Counted from the first letter of the stretch, positions 52,941-62,977 are shown. The stretch: DNA of 64,000 nucleotides from Mesorhizobium sp. CA8 (GCF_020164955.1 NZ_JAIUHG010000011.1:62001-126000), one strand, 5' to 3'. Program-made: numbers and translations. The notes: generated by a model not told the origin, from the letters alone.

Positions 52941-54236
52941 GTGAACCAGCACCATGTTTCGAAAGCGCAGGAGGGCGCCGCCTCGTTCCCGGTCGAAAAA
53001 ATCCGCGCCATGTTCCCTGCGCTTCAGCGGGCCGGCGACTTCATCTTCATGGACAACGCCGCCGGCGCGCAGATCCCGCAAGGCGTGCTCGACGCTGTGA
53101 CCAACCATCTGGTGGGACACAATGTGCAGCGCGGCGGCCGCTATGGCCGCAGCGTCACGGTCGACCAGTCGGTCGCCGACGCACGGACCAGCGTCGCGCT
53201 GCTGATCAACGCCTACAGCCCGTCCGAAATCTGCTTCGGCATGAACGCCACCTCGTTCATCCGCCTGGTCAGCCTCGGCATCGGCCAGATGCTTGCCAAA
53301 GACGAAGATGGGGGACGCGACGAGATCGTCGTCACCGACATGGACCATGACGCCAACATCGCCACCTGGCTGGCGCTGGAATCCGCCGGCGCCAAGTTCA
53401 AATGGTGGCGCATGCGCGAGGACGGCAATCTGCATGTCGACGACCTCAAGCCGCTGATGTCGGAGCGCACTCGGCTCGTCGCCTGCACGGTGACGGCGCA
53501 TTCCATCGGCTCGATCGTCGATGTCGCTTCGGTGGCGAAGATCGCGCATGCGGCCGGCGCGGAAGTGTTCCTCGACTGCGTGCATTACGGGCCGCACGGG
53601 CTGATTGACGTGCAGGCCTGGGATTGCGACTATCTCGTCTGCTCCGGCTACAAGAATTTCTCGCCGCATATGGGTTTTCTCTGGGGCCGCTTCGAAACGC
53701 TGAAGCGGCTGCCGACCTTCCGCGAGGATTTCATTCCCGACGAGCCGCCCTACAAGGTCGAAGCCGGCACCTTCATCTACGAGAATGTCTCCGGCATGGA
53801 CGCGGCGGTGCGCTACCTGGAATCGGTCGGCCGGAACTTCCTGCCCGAGAACAACCGCTCGCGCCGCGACAACATCGTCACCGGCATGAACGCCATCCGC
53901 GACTACGAGGTGATGCTGGCGCGCGAGATGCTGAAGGTGCTGAAGGATTGCAATGCCACGATCTACGGCGTCGCCGACGAGGCGCGCATCCATGAGCGCG
54001 TGCCGACCTTCTGCTTCAACATCGGCACGCTGTCGCCGCAGCGGATCGTCGAGGAGATGGCCGCCATGCAGATCGGCATCCGCGACGGCCATATGTATGC
54101 GCCAAGGCTGATGAAGCGGTTAAACCTGTCGATGGATAGCGGCGCGATACGCGCCTCGCTGGTGCACTACAACACGGTCGAGGAAGTGCGCCGGTTTGGC
54201 GAAGCGCTGCGGGCGATTATTGCGAAGCTGTCGTGA
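52941..54236 (+). CDS. Class V aminotransferase / cysteine-desulfurase-like enzyme
   Basis: A 431-residue fold type I PLP enzyme, SufS/CsdA-like: '[20 protein letters not shown]', '[20 protein letters not shown]', PLP-binding Asp/His in '[12 protein letters not shown]' and Lys in [11 protein letters not shown] (about Lys238). The desulfurase active-site Cys is not evident, so it may be a lyase or isopenicillin-epimerase-like enzyme rather than a sulphur donor. GTG start behind AAGGAGA. Different from, and not a duplicate of, the enzyme at 50095. A long palindrome follows. Confidence 0.82.
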   Translation: MNQHHVSKAQEGAASFPVEKIRAMFPALQRAGDFIFMDNAAGAQIPQGVLDAVTNHLVGHNVQRGGRYGRSVTVDQSVADARTSVALLINAYSPSEICFGMNATSFIRLVSLGIGQMLAKDEDGGRDEIVVTDMDHDANIATWLALESAGAKFKWWRMREDGNLHVDDLKPLMSERTRLVACTVTAHSIGSIVDVASVAKIAHAAGAEVFLDCVHYGPHGLIDVQAWDCDYLVCSGYKNFSPHMGFLWGRFETLKRLPTFREDFIPDEPPYKVEAGTFIYENVSGMDAAVRYLESVGRNFLPENNRSRRDNIVTGMNAIRDYEVMLAREMLKVLKDCNATIYGVADEARIHERVPTFCFNIGTLSPQRIVEEMAAMQIGIRDGHMYAPRLMKRLNLSMDSGAIRASLVHYNTVEEVRRFGEALRAIIAKLS

Positions 54237-54281
54237 AACAACCGAGCCTTCTTAGGGGAATTGGTGCGTAGCAAGTTCCGC

Positions 54282-54462
54282 TTCGTCACCCACAGGCGAA
54301 GCAAGGAGCGAAGCGACGCGGCGCAGACCCGAAGATCCATTCCGTGACTTCAACGCGTTGCAGCGGTGCAGAATTCTGCTCCGCTGTGCCTGCCCTGTAG
54401 GGAACGGAATGGATCCTCGGGTCTGCGCGACGCTTCGCGTCGCTCCGCCCGTGGATGACGAA
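54282..54462. repeat. Long palindromic element, GAATGGATCCTCGGGTCTGCG family (copy 2)
   Basis: Arms CGTCACCCACAGG... and ...CCCGTGGATGACG, with inner GACCCGAAGATCCATTCCGT and ACGGAATGGATCCTCGGGTC. Diverged copy of 27249-27428, and like it lies between convergent genes, here the PLP enzyme and the dppF-type gene. Confidence 0.85.
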
Positions 54463-54470
54463 TTCCGGAC

Positions 54471-55298
54471 TTAAGCAGCCTTCTTCTTCGCCAGCCTCGC
54501 CTTGATGCTGGCGATGTCGGCGCGCGGCGTCGCTGCGAAGAGCGTCTTAGTGTAAGCGTGCTTGGGGTCGGAGAAGACCTCGTCGCGCGGGCCGTATTCG
54601 ACCGCTTCGCCGAAATACATGACCATCACGTCGTCAGCGATGTAGCGCACCACCGACAGGTCGTGGCTGATGAAGACGTAGGTCAGCTGAAACTCGTCCT
54701 GCAGGTCGGCAAGCAGATTCAGCACCTGCGCCTGCACGGAGAGGTCGAGCGCCGAGACCGGCTCGTCCAGCACCAAGAGGCTCGGGTTCAGCATCAGCGC
54801 GCGGGCGATGGCGATGCGCTGCCGCTGTCCGCCCGAGAACATATGCGGGTAGCGGTTGTAATGCTCTGGTCCGAGGCCGACCTTCTTCAGCATCTTCATC
54901 GCGAGGTCGCGCCGTTCCTCGGCCGGCTTGTCGGTGTTGATGAGCAGCGGCTCGCCGAGCACGTCGCCGATCTTCTGGCGCGGATTGAGGGAGCCATAAG
55001 GGTTCTGGAAGACGATCTGCACCTTGCGGCGCATTTCCTTGGTGAGCCCGTCCCTGGCAATATCCACCTTGTTGCCGTCAATGAAGAGCTCTCCGGAGGT
55101 GGCCGGATCGATCAGCGTGATGATGCGGGCGAGCGTGGACTTGCCGCAGCCGCTCTCGCCGACGATCGCCAGCGTCTTGCCCTTCTCGACGCTGAAGGAG
55201 ACGCCCTTCACCGCATGCACGGTGCGCGCACCGCGGAACAGGCCGCCGCCGACATGGTAGTCGCGCTTGATGTCCTTACCTTCGACGACCTTGGTCAT
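54471..55298 (-). CDS. dppF: Dipeptide ABC transporter ATPase (DppF-type)
   Basis: A 275-residue ATPase: Walker A GESGCGKST, signature [17 protein letters not shown], Walker B 'LLVLDEPVSALDLSVQ', switch ISHDLS; C-terminal 'SDPKHAYTKTLFAATP' of the oligopeptide group. Last of five genes dppA-B-C-D-F. Its start overlaps the dppD stop (4 bases). Confidence 0.9.
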   Translation of the reverse strand: MTKVVEGKDIKRDYHVGGGLFRGARTVHAVKGVSFSVEKGKTLAIVGESGCGKSTLARIITLIDPATSGELFIDGNKVDIARDGLTKEMRRKVQIVFQNPYGSLNPRQKIGDVLGEPLLINTDKPAEERRDLAMKMLKKVGLGPEHYNRYPHMFSGGQRQRIAIARALMLNPSLLVLDEPVSALDLSVQAQVLNLLADLQDEFQLTYVFISHDLSVVRYIADDVMVMYFGEAVEYGPRDEVFSDPKHAYTKTLFAATPRADIASIKARLAKKKAA

Positions 55299-56145
55299 GC
55301 GCCGGCTCCCGAGGGTGCCGCCTCGAACAGCATGTCCGTGACGGTCGGCAGCCGGTCGCCTACGGCATTTTCCGGCAGGGCGGAAAGCAGCGCGCGCGTG
55401 TAGTTGCTCTTCGGCGATTCAAAGAGCGACAGCACGTCGGCCTCTTCCATCTTGCGGCCCTTGTACTGGACGATGACGCGGTCGGCGGTCTCGGCCACCA
55501 CGCCCATATTGTGGGTGATCATGATCAGGCCCATGCCGTATTTGGCCTGCAGCGAGACCAGAAGATCGAGAATCTGCTTCTGGATCGTCACGTCGAGCGC
55601 GGTGGTCGGCTCGTCGGCGATCAGGAGCTTCGGATTGCAGGCGATCGCCATGGCGATCATGACGCGCTGGCACTGACCGCCCGACATCTGGTGCGGGAAG
55701 GAATTGAGCCGCTCCGCCGGTTCCGGAATGCCGACCTGCTTGAAAAGCTCGATAGCGCGGGCCCGGCGCTGGGCCTTGTCCATGCCCATGTGGAAGCGCA
55801 GCACTTCCTCGATCTGGAAGCCGACGGTGAAGCACGGGTTGAGGCTGGCGATCGGCTCCTGGAAGATCATGGCAATGTCCTTGCCGATGATCTTGCGGCG
55901 GTCGGCCGGGCTGATCTTCAAAAGGTCGCGGCCGTTGAAGGTCATGCGATCGGCAGTGACGGTGGCCGTCCATGGCAAGAGACCCATCACGGCCAGCATC
56001 GACACCGACTTGCCGGAGCCGGATTCGCCGACAATGGCGAGCACCTCGCGCTCGTCGACATGAAGCGAGACGCCGTCGACGGCGCGGAACGGGCCGGACG
56101 CTGTCTGGAACTCGACGACGAGGTTCTGGATGTCGAGCAGCGCCA

Positions 56146-56146
<1 letters not shown>
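55295..56146 (-). CDS. dppD: Dipeptide ABC transporter ATPase (DppD-type)
   Basis: A 283-residue ATPase: Walker [13 protein letters not shown], signature [15 protein letters not shown], Walker [13 protein letters not shown], switch ITHNMG. In the signature the usual Arg of SGGQRQR is Cys, and the switch His is followed by Asn rather than Asp; both occur in some DppD proteins. Upstream frame to 56254 is a shadow of dppC; ATG at 56146 overlaps the dppC stop by one base. Confidence 0.9.
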
Positions 56147-57054
<908 letters not shown>

Positions 57055-58065
57055 CTATGCCGCCCTGATGCGTGGGTTGATGACGGCGTAGAGCACATCG
57101 ACGATGAGGTTCACCGCCATGACGATGAGCGCGATCAAAAGCAGACCCGACTGCACGACGACATAGTCGCGCTTGAAGATGGAATCGACCATCCATTTGC
57201 CGATGCCAGGCCAGGCGAAGATGGTCTCGGTGAGGATGGCGCCGGCGAGCAGCGTGCCGACCTGCAGGCCTATGGTGGTGACGACCGGGATCAGCGCGTT
57301 GCGCAGCGCGTGCACGCCGATGACGCGCGCCGCCGAAAGACCCTTGGCGCGCGCGGTGCGGACATAGTCCTCGCCCAGCACTTCGAGCATGGCCGATCGC
57401 GTCTGGCGCGCGATCACCGCCAGCGGGATGGTGCCGAGCACGATCGAAGGCAGCACAAGGTGGCTGAGCGCGGAGCGGAACGCATCCCATTTGCCATGGA
57501 GGAGACTGTCGATGGTCATGAAGCCGGTGATCGGTTTGAAGAAGAACTGCAGGCCGATGCGGCCGGACACCGGCGTCCAGCCAAGATAGCCGGAAAAGAA
57601 GATGATGAGCAGCAGGCCCCACCAGAAGATCGGCATCGAATAGCCGACAAGCGCGGTACCCATCAGCGACTGGTCGAACCATGAGCCGCGCTTGACGGCG
57701 GCGAAGATGCCGGCGGGAATGCCGATCACCATTGCGAAGATCATGGCGAAGAAGGACAGTTCCAGCGTCGCCGGGAAGAGCGTCTTGAACTCCTCGAGGA
57801 CCGGGCGCTTGGACGAGATGGAAACGCCGAAATCGCCGGTGGCGACCTCACCGACATAGCGTGCATACTGCTCCCAGATCGGCAGATTGTAGCCGAACTG
57901 TTCCTTGAGCTCTTCGTAGCGGGCGGGGGCGACGCCATGCTCGCCGGCCATGGCGAGGATCGGATCGCCCGGCAGCAGCCGGACAAAGGCGAAGGCGCAG
58001 ATGGTGATGCCGACCAGGGTCGGAATCAGGAGGGCGATTTTGTTGAGAAGGTATCGGAGCATCAT
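57055..58065 (-). CDS. dppB: Dipeptide ABC transporter permease (DppB-type)
   Basis: A 336-residue permease beginning MMLRYLLNKIALLIPTLVGI with the DppB 'RLLPGDPILAMAGEHGV' loop and EAA loop '[20 protein letters not shown]'. Codons TTG-ATG-ATG stand in a row at the start; the ATG at 58065 is used. Its ribosome-binding area is next to a 14-bp hairpin (58072-58107), which may limit its translation compared with dppA. Confidence 0.91.
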   Translation of the reverse strand: MMLRYLLNKIALLIPTLVGITICAFAFVRLLPGDPILAMAGEHGVAPARYEELKEQFGYNLPIWEQYARYVGEVATGDFGVSISSKRPVLEEFKTLFPATLELSFFAMIFAMVIGIPAGIFAAVKRGSWFDQSLMGTALVGYSMPIFWWGLLLIIFFSGYLGWTPVSGRIGLQFFFKPITGFMTIDSLLHGKWDAFRSALSHLVLPSIVLGTIPLAVIARQTRSAMLEVLGEDYVRTARAKGLSAARVIGVHALRNALIPVVTTIGLQVGTLLAGAILTETIFAWPGIGKWMVDSIFKRDYVVVQSGLLLIALIVMAVNLIVDVLYAVINPRIRAA

Positions 58066-58071
58066 CAAATG

Positions 58072-58107
58072 GAACGGGGCGGCGCTGGAAGTTGCGCCGC
58101 CCCGTTC
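58072..58107 (-). terminator. Strong intercistronic hairpin between dppA and dppB
   Basis: GAACGGGGCGGCGC / GCGCCGCCCCGTTC, a perfect 14-bp stem with an 8-base loop, starting 6 bases after the dppA stop and ending 6 bases before the dppB ATG. It lacks a T-run, so it probably protects the dppA message or lowers dppB translation. Confidence 0.75.
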
Positions 58108-58113
58108 GCAATA

Positions 58114-59712
58114 TTACTCGGACTTGTCAACGCCGTCGAAACGGTGAATGCCGAGCGGGTCCATCTTGAAACCGGTGACATTGTTGCGAACGACCGCGTA
58201 GACCTGGCTGTGAGCCAGGAGGAATGCGGGCGCTTGCTTGGCGAAGATCACCTGCGCCTGCTCATAGAGCTTGGTGCGCTCGGCCTGGTCGCTGGTCTTC
58301 TTGGCCTTCTGGATCAGGTCCTCGAAGTCCTTGTCGCACCAGCTGGAGTAGTTCGACACGCCGATGGCCGAGCAGGCGAAGAGGGTGGCGAAGAAATTGT
58401 CCGGATCGCCATTGTCGCCGGTCCAGCCAATCTGGAAGGCGCCTGGCCGGTCCTTCTTCTTGCCTTCCTCACGGTACTTCGTCCACTCGTAGTTTACGAT
58501 GTTAGCCTTGACGCCGACCTTGGCCCAGTCGGCCTGGATCAGCTCGGCGGCGCGCTGGAAGTTCGGGTTGTAAGGACGGACGCGATCGGAAGCCCAAAGC
58601 TGGATCTCCTTCAGCCCGGCATCGGCCAGCACCTTCTTGGCCGCTTCCGGATTGTAGGTATCGGTCTTCACGTCCTTGTTCCACGACCACATGGTCGGCG
58701 GGATCAGGTTTTCGGCGGGCGTGGCACCGGCGTCCTGGAACAGCGACTTGATCAGGGCCTCCCGGTCGATCGCCTGGTTGAGCGCATGGCGCACTTCCGG
58801 TTTGTCGAGCGGCGGGATGGTGGTGTTGTAGCTCATATAGCCGATGTTGAGGCCGGCCTGGTCGAGCAGGGTAACGTCTTTGTTGGCCTTGATGGTGGCG
58901 ATGTCGGCCGGATTCGGGTAGGGAGCCACATCGCATTCACCGGCCAGCACCTTCTGGATGCGGGCGGTCGCGTCAGGCGTGATGGCGAAGACCAGATCGT
59001 CGATCTTTTCCTTGCCCTTGAAGTAGTCGGGATTGGCCGCATAACGGATAACCGAATCCAGCTGATAGTCGACGAACTGGAACGGACCGGTGCCGACCGG
59101 CTTGGTCGAGAAGTCGGCCATCTTGCCGTCCTTCTGGAGCTGGTCGGCATATTCCTTCGACACGATCGAAGCGAAGTCCATGCCGAGATTGGCCAGCATC
59201 GGCGCGTTCGGCTCGGTCAGCGTCAGCTTGACGGTTAGGTCGTCGACCTTCTCCCACTTGGCGACATATTTCGGCATGTCCATGCCGGTGTAATAGTCCC
59301 AGGTGAGGTTCGGCAGATACTTGTCGCCGTTCCATGGATTCTGCTTGTTGAACTGGCGATCGAAAGAGAAGACGACGTCATCGGCGTTGAGGTCGCGCGT
59401 CGGCTTGAAATAGTCGGTGGTCTGGAACTTCACGCCCGGATGCAGATGGAAAGTATAGACCAGGCCATCGTCGGAAATTTCCCACTTGTCGGCAAGACCG
59501 GGCTCGATCTCGGTGCCACCGTGCTTGAATTCGACCAGTCGCGAATAGACGGTGCGCGAAGACGCGTCGAAGTCGTTACCGCCGGTCGTCGTACCGGGAT
59601 CGAAATTGGCCGGCGATGCTTCCGAGCAATAAACGAGCGTCTTGGCACTGGCCATGCCGCTGAGGACGCTTGCAGCCAGCAACGCGGCTGCAAAAGTCAT
59701 TGTCTTTTTCAT
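58114..59712 (-). CDS. dppA: Dipeptide-type ABC transporter substrate-binding protein
   Basis: A 532-residue SBP_bac_5 protein: Sec signal MKKTMTFAAALLAASVLSGM, then 'TLVYCSEASPANFDPGTTTG' (DppA-like opening), 'WEISDDGLVYTFHLHPGVKF', 'DDVVFSFDRQFNKQNPWNGD' and 'TKPVGTGPFQFVDYQLDSVI'. The opening and the two-Cys pair 'FACSAIGVSNYSSWC' match the dipeptide/haem-binding DppA group. First gene of dppABCDF; the promoter must lie in 59713-60078. Confidence 0.92.
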   Translation of the reverse strand: MKKTMTFAAALLAASVLSGMASAKTLVYCSEASPANFDPGTTTGGNDFDASSRTVYSRLVEFKHGGTEIEPGLADKWEISDDGLVYTFHLHPGVKFQTTDYFKPTRDLNADDVVFSFDRQFNKQNPWNGDKYLPNLTWDYYTGMDMPKYVAKWEKVDDLTVKLTLTEPNAPMLANLGMDFASIVSKEYADQLQKDGKMADFSTKPVGTGPFQFVDYQLDSVIRYAANPDYFKGKEKIDDLVFAITPDATARIQKVLAGECDVAPYPNPADIATIKANKDVTLLDQAGLNIGYMSYNTTIPPLDKPEVRHALNQAIDREALIKSLFQDAGATPAENLIPPTMWSWNKDVKTDTYNPEAAKKVLADAGLKEIQLWASDRVRPYNPNFQRAAELIQADWAKVGVKANIVNYEWTKYREEGKKKDRPGAFQIGWTGDNGDPDNFFATLFACSAIGVSNYSSWCDKDFEDLIQKAKKTSDQAERTKLYEQAQVIFAKQAPAFLLAHSQVYAVVRNNVTGFKMDPLGIHRFDGVDKSE

Positions 59713-60078
59713 TGAGCACTCCCTGATGTTCTCTCAAGCCCCTCTATCAGGCTCGCGAAGGGCGCATATAAGCACCGTTTCTTCGCCTTTGGAACACCTC
59801 GTTTGCGTACCCTATGGGAAGCAGGAAAAGAATCTATTCTTTGCTCTTATTGCAGAAAAAACGAGTAGTTTTTTCTCCTCACGACATTGTTAACGGTGGC
59901 AATTTTTTATTGATCGACCGCCTTTCGAAATGGCGGCGCGAGGCATGCCTGCCCGGGATCGCCCCGCGGCCAGGCACGATGCGGGAGGCGAGCAAAGCAC
60001 AGGATTTCGACGGCAAATCTTTCCCCCCATTGCCGCAGGGGCAAGGCTTGCACGGTCGCCGATAGAGGCAATACATAG
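59713..60078. promoter_or_regulatory. Divergent intergenic region of dppA and fadD
   Basis: About 366 bases with no gene, markedly AT-rich in the middle. It holds an AT hairpin GAAAAAAC-GAGTA-GTTTTTTC (59855-59875) and must hold both promoters. I see no clear -35/-10 pair or riboswitch. Confidence 0.5.
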
Positions 60079-62118
60079 ATGATGGGTGGGATTTCCCGGA
60101 AAATCCGCGACGGCGTGGAGGACGCTTCCCTGGAAGCGGGCGCCGAGATCGAAGGCGACAGGGAGAGACAGGTGGCAAAAGCAGCCAAGACGACAGCCCC
60201 GGCGAAAGCAAAGGCCAAGGCCGCCGCCGAAAGCGACGCGCCCAAAACTGTGAAAGCGGCTGCCGCGCCGAAAAGGAAGACGGCTGCTAGGGCAGCGCCC
60301 GCGAAGGCAGCCGCAAAGCCGGCCAGTGCGAAACCCGCAGCGGCAAAGACCAAGACCGCAGCCGCGAAAGTGGACAGGCCGGCCGGCGCCAGGCCTGCCT
60401 CGAAGGACTTGCCGAAGGCGATCACCGAGCTCACCGTCGGCCTCCCGCAAAAGCCGTGGCTGAAAAGCTATCCGAAGAACATGCCGGCCGAGATCGGCGC
60501 CCTGCCCTACAAGTCCATCGGCGAGTTCCTCGTCGGCGCCTGCAAGCAATTCGCCGGGCGGCCGGCCTTCGTGTGCATGGGCAAGTCGATCACCTATGCC
60601 GAGGTCGAACGGCTGTCGGCCGCGTTCGGCGCCTACCTGCAGGCGAGAGGGCTCGAGAAGGGCGCGCGCGTGGCGCTGATGATGCCGAACGTGCTGCAAT
60701 ATCCGGTGGCGATGATGGGCATATTGCGCGCCGGCTATACGGTGGTGAACGTCAACCCGCTCTACACGCCGCGCGAACTGGAACACCAGCTGAAGGATTC
60801 CGGCGCGCAGGCGATCGTCATCCTCGAAAACTTCGCCGGCACGCTGCAGACGGTGATCGCCAGGACGCCGGTGAAGCACGTCATCGTCGCCGCCATGGGC
60901 GACATGCTGGGCGGCCTCAAGGGCGCCATCGTCAACCTTGTGGTGCGGCGGGTGAAGAAGATGGTTCCGGCCTGGTCGCTGCCCGGCCATGTCAAGTTCA
61001 ACGCCGTGCTCAAGACCGGATCGAGCATCGCCTTCAAGCCGCCCACGGTCTCCGGCGACGACATCGCGTTCCTGCAATATACGGGCGGCACCACCGGCGT
61101 CTCGAAGGGCGCTGTGCTGCTGCATCGCAACGTGCTTTCGAACGTCGCGCAGAATTCGCTGTGGGTGGAGGACGCCTATACGGTGAAGCCCAAGCCGGCG
61201 CATCTCAACTTCATCTGCGCGCTGCCGCTCTATCACATCTTCGCGCTGACGGTGAACGCGCTCATGGGCATGCAGCAGGGCGCGCAGAACGTGCTGATCC
61301 CCAACCCGCGCGACATCCCGGGCTTCGTCAAGGAATTGGCGAAATACCCGATGCATATCTTCCCCGGCCTCAACACGCTGTTCAACGCGCTGCTCAACAA
61401 TGAGGATTTCCGCAAGCTGGATTTCAAGCCGCTGATCCTGACGCTGGGCGGCGGCATGGCGGTGCAGAAGGGCGTCGCCGAACGCTGGAAGGCGCTGACC
61501 GGCTGCCCGGTGAGCGAAGGCTACGGACTGTCCGAAACCTCGCCGGTGGCGACCGCCAACAAATTCAGCTCGGCCGATTTCACCGGCACGATCGGCCTGC
61601 CGCTGCCTTCAACCGAGATCGCCATCCGCGACGATGATGGTAACAACGTGCCGCTCGGCGAAATCGGCGAAATCTGCATCCGCGGCCCGCAGGTGATGGC
61701 CGGCTACTGGAACCGGCCCGACGAGACCGCCAAGGTGATGACCAAGGACGGCTTCTTCAAATCCGGCGACATGGGCCTCATGGACGAGCGCGGCTACACC
61801 AAGATCGTCGACCGCAAGAAGGACATGATCCTCGTCTCCGGCTTCAACGTCTACCCGAACGAATTGGAAGAGGTGGTGGCGCATCATCCCGGCGTGCTGG
61901 AAGTGGCGGTGATCGGCGTGCCGGACGAGCATTCCGGCGAGGTGCCTAAATTGTTCGTGGTCAAGAAGGACCCGGCGCTTACCGTCGAGACGCTGATGGT
62001 CTACTGCCGCGAGAACCTGACCGGCTACAAGCGGCCGAGATTCATCGAGTTCCGCACCGAGCTGCCGAAGACGCCGGTCGGCAAGATCCTGCGGCGCGCG
62101 CTGCGGGACCAGGCTTGA
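60079..62118 (+). CDS. fadD: Long-chain acyl-CoA ligase FadD with Lys/Ala-rich N-terminus
   Basis: Activates fatty acids to acyl-CoA with ATP. The ANL ligase core starts near residue 115 (LPQKPWLKSYPKNMPAEIGA) and has the AMP motif YTGGTTGVSKGA (about 333), 'EGYGLSETSPVA' and 'DRKKDMILVSGFNVYPNELE', ending with the catalytic Lys in TPVGKILRRALRD. Unusual: about 75 residues before the core are a Lys/Ala/Pro-rich, histone-H1-like stretch (about 32-105). A GTG at 60172 with GGGAGAG before it would start the protein at this stretch and keep it. Followed at once by a methyltransferase gene. Confidence 0.88.
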   Translation: MMGGISRKIRDGVEDASLEAGAEIEGDRERQVAKAAKTTAPAKAKAKAAAESDAPKTVKAAAAPKRKTAARAAPAKAAAKPASAKPAAAKTKTAAAKVDRPAGARPASKDLPKAITELTVGLPQKPWLKSYPKNMPAEIGALPYKSIGEFLVGACKQFAGRPAFVCMGKSITYAEVERLSAAFGAYLQARGLEKGARVALMMPNVLQYPVAMMGILRAGYTVVNVNPLYTPRELEHQLKDSGAQAIVILENFAGTLQTVIARTPVKHVIVAAMGDMLGGLKGAIVNLVVRRVKKMVPAWSLPGHVKFNAVLKTGSSIAFKPPTVSGDDIAFLQYTGGTTGVSKGAVLLHRNVLSNVAQNSLWVEDAYTVKPKPAHLNFICALPLYHIFALTVNALMGMQQGAQNVLIPNPRDIPGFVKELAKYPMHIFPGLNTLFNALLNNEDFRKLDFKPLILTLGGGMAVQKGVAERWKALTGCPVSEGYGLSETSPVATANKFSSADFTGTIGLPLPSTEIAIRDDDGNNVPLGEIGEICIRGPQVMAGYWNRPDETAKVMTKDGFFKSGDMGLMDERGYTKIVDRKKDMILVSGFNVYPNELEEVVAHHPGVLEVAVIGVPDEHSGEVPKLFVVKKDPALTVETLMVYCRENLTGYKRPRFIEFRTELPKTPVGKILRRALRDQA

Positions 62119-62828
62119 GCGATTATTCCGCCGATAAGGCACGGGTGCGAGACAAGCGGCTCGATCCGGCAGGCTTCATCAAGGCGAACATGCGGCTGGC
62201 GCCGGTGCCGTCAGTGCCGGAGGTCCGGCTTTATCAGGCGCATCCCGGCAGCGGCTTGCGGCGGCTGCTCGAACCGGACGACGACCGCGACGAGATCGCG
62301 GCCGAGCCGCAGCCGCCCTACTGGGCCTATGCCTGGGCCGGCGGCGCCGTGCTGGCGCGCTATGTCCTTGACAGGCCATCGATCGTTGCCGGCAAACGCG
62401 TGCTCGACCTCGGCGCCGGCTCGGGGCTGGTCGGCATCGCGGCGGCAAAAGCCGGAGCGCGCGCAGTGATCGCAGCCGAGATCGACCGCAACGGCGTGGT
62501 GGCGCTCCGCCTCAATGCGGAGGCCAACGGCGTCGCCATCGAGATACGCGACGAGGACGTCACCGACGGCCCGCCGCCAGCGGTCGACCTGGTGCTCGCT
62601 GGCGACGTCTTTTACGCGCAGGGTGTCGGGCAGCGGATGATGCCGTTCTTCGATCGCTGCCTCGCTGCCGGCATCGATGTGCTGGTCGGCGATCCCGGCC
62701 GCGCCTGGCTGCCGAGACCGCGGCTTTGCCTGCTCGGCGAATATCATGTGCCGGATGTCGGCGGAAATGCCGGCAGCGAGCCCAAGCCCAGCGCGGTGTT
62801 CGCCTTTGTCCCGATAAAGGGCGACTAA
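62115..62828 (+). CDS. SAM-dependent methyltransferase, ETF-beta lysine methyltransferase-like
   Basis: A 237-residue class I methyltransferase: motif I VLDLGAGSGLVGIAA (96-110), 'AAEIDRNGVVALRLNAEANG' and a D-x-x-Y site DVFY (164-167). The 'PYWAYAWAGGAVLARYVLD' segment just ahead of motif I is the mark of METTL20-type enzymes, which methylate lysines of electron-transfer flavoprotein beta. The TTG start overlaps the fadD stop, tying it to fatty-acid oxidation, where ETF takes the electrons. Family call is by motif; the target is inferred. Confidence 0.78.
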   Translation: MSDYSADKARVRDKRLDPAGFIKANMRLAPVPSVPEVRLYQAHPGSGLRRLLEPDDDRDEIAAEPQPPYWAYAWAGGAVLARYVLDRPSIVAGKRVLDLGAGSGLVGIAAAKAGARAVIAAEIDRNGVVALRLNAEANGVAIEIRDEDVTDGPPPAVDLVLAGDVFYAQGVGQRMMPFFDRCLAAGIDVLVGDPGRAWLPRPRLCLLGEYHVPDVGGNAGSEPKPSAVFAFVPIKGD

Positions 62829-62933
62829 GGAGTCCAGCAATCGCCCCTCGCCTCACATTGGGCGGCACCGGTCATACAGCACTTTCTTATTCATGGTTCC
62901 GAGAGCAAAGCTCGGAACAGCAACCAGCTAAAC

Positions 62934-62970
62934 CCGTTTTACCAGTTCTAACAGATAGAACGAAAAACGG
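62934..62970. promoter_or_regulatory. Nested inverted repeat ahead of hydrolase gene
   Basis: GTTCTA/TAGAAC with a 5-base centre, enclosed by CCGTTTT/AAAACGG, ending 7 bases before the hydrolase ATG. A second dyad GTTCCGAG/CTCGGAAC lies at 62896-62918. It looks like a dimeric repressor operator (TetR or similar) but no regulator gene is visible. Confidence 0.5.
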
Positions 62971-62977
62971 AGAAGTC

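Noticed and set aside
59713..60078. Riboswitch in the long leader of dppA or fadD
   Set aside because: No known aptamer core recognised; only an AT-rich hairpin was seen.
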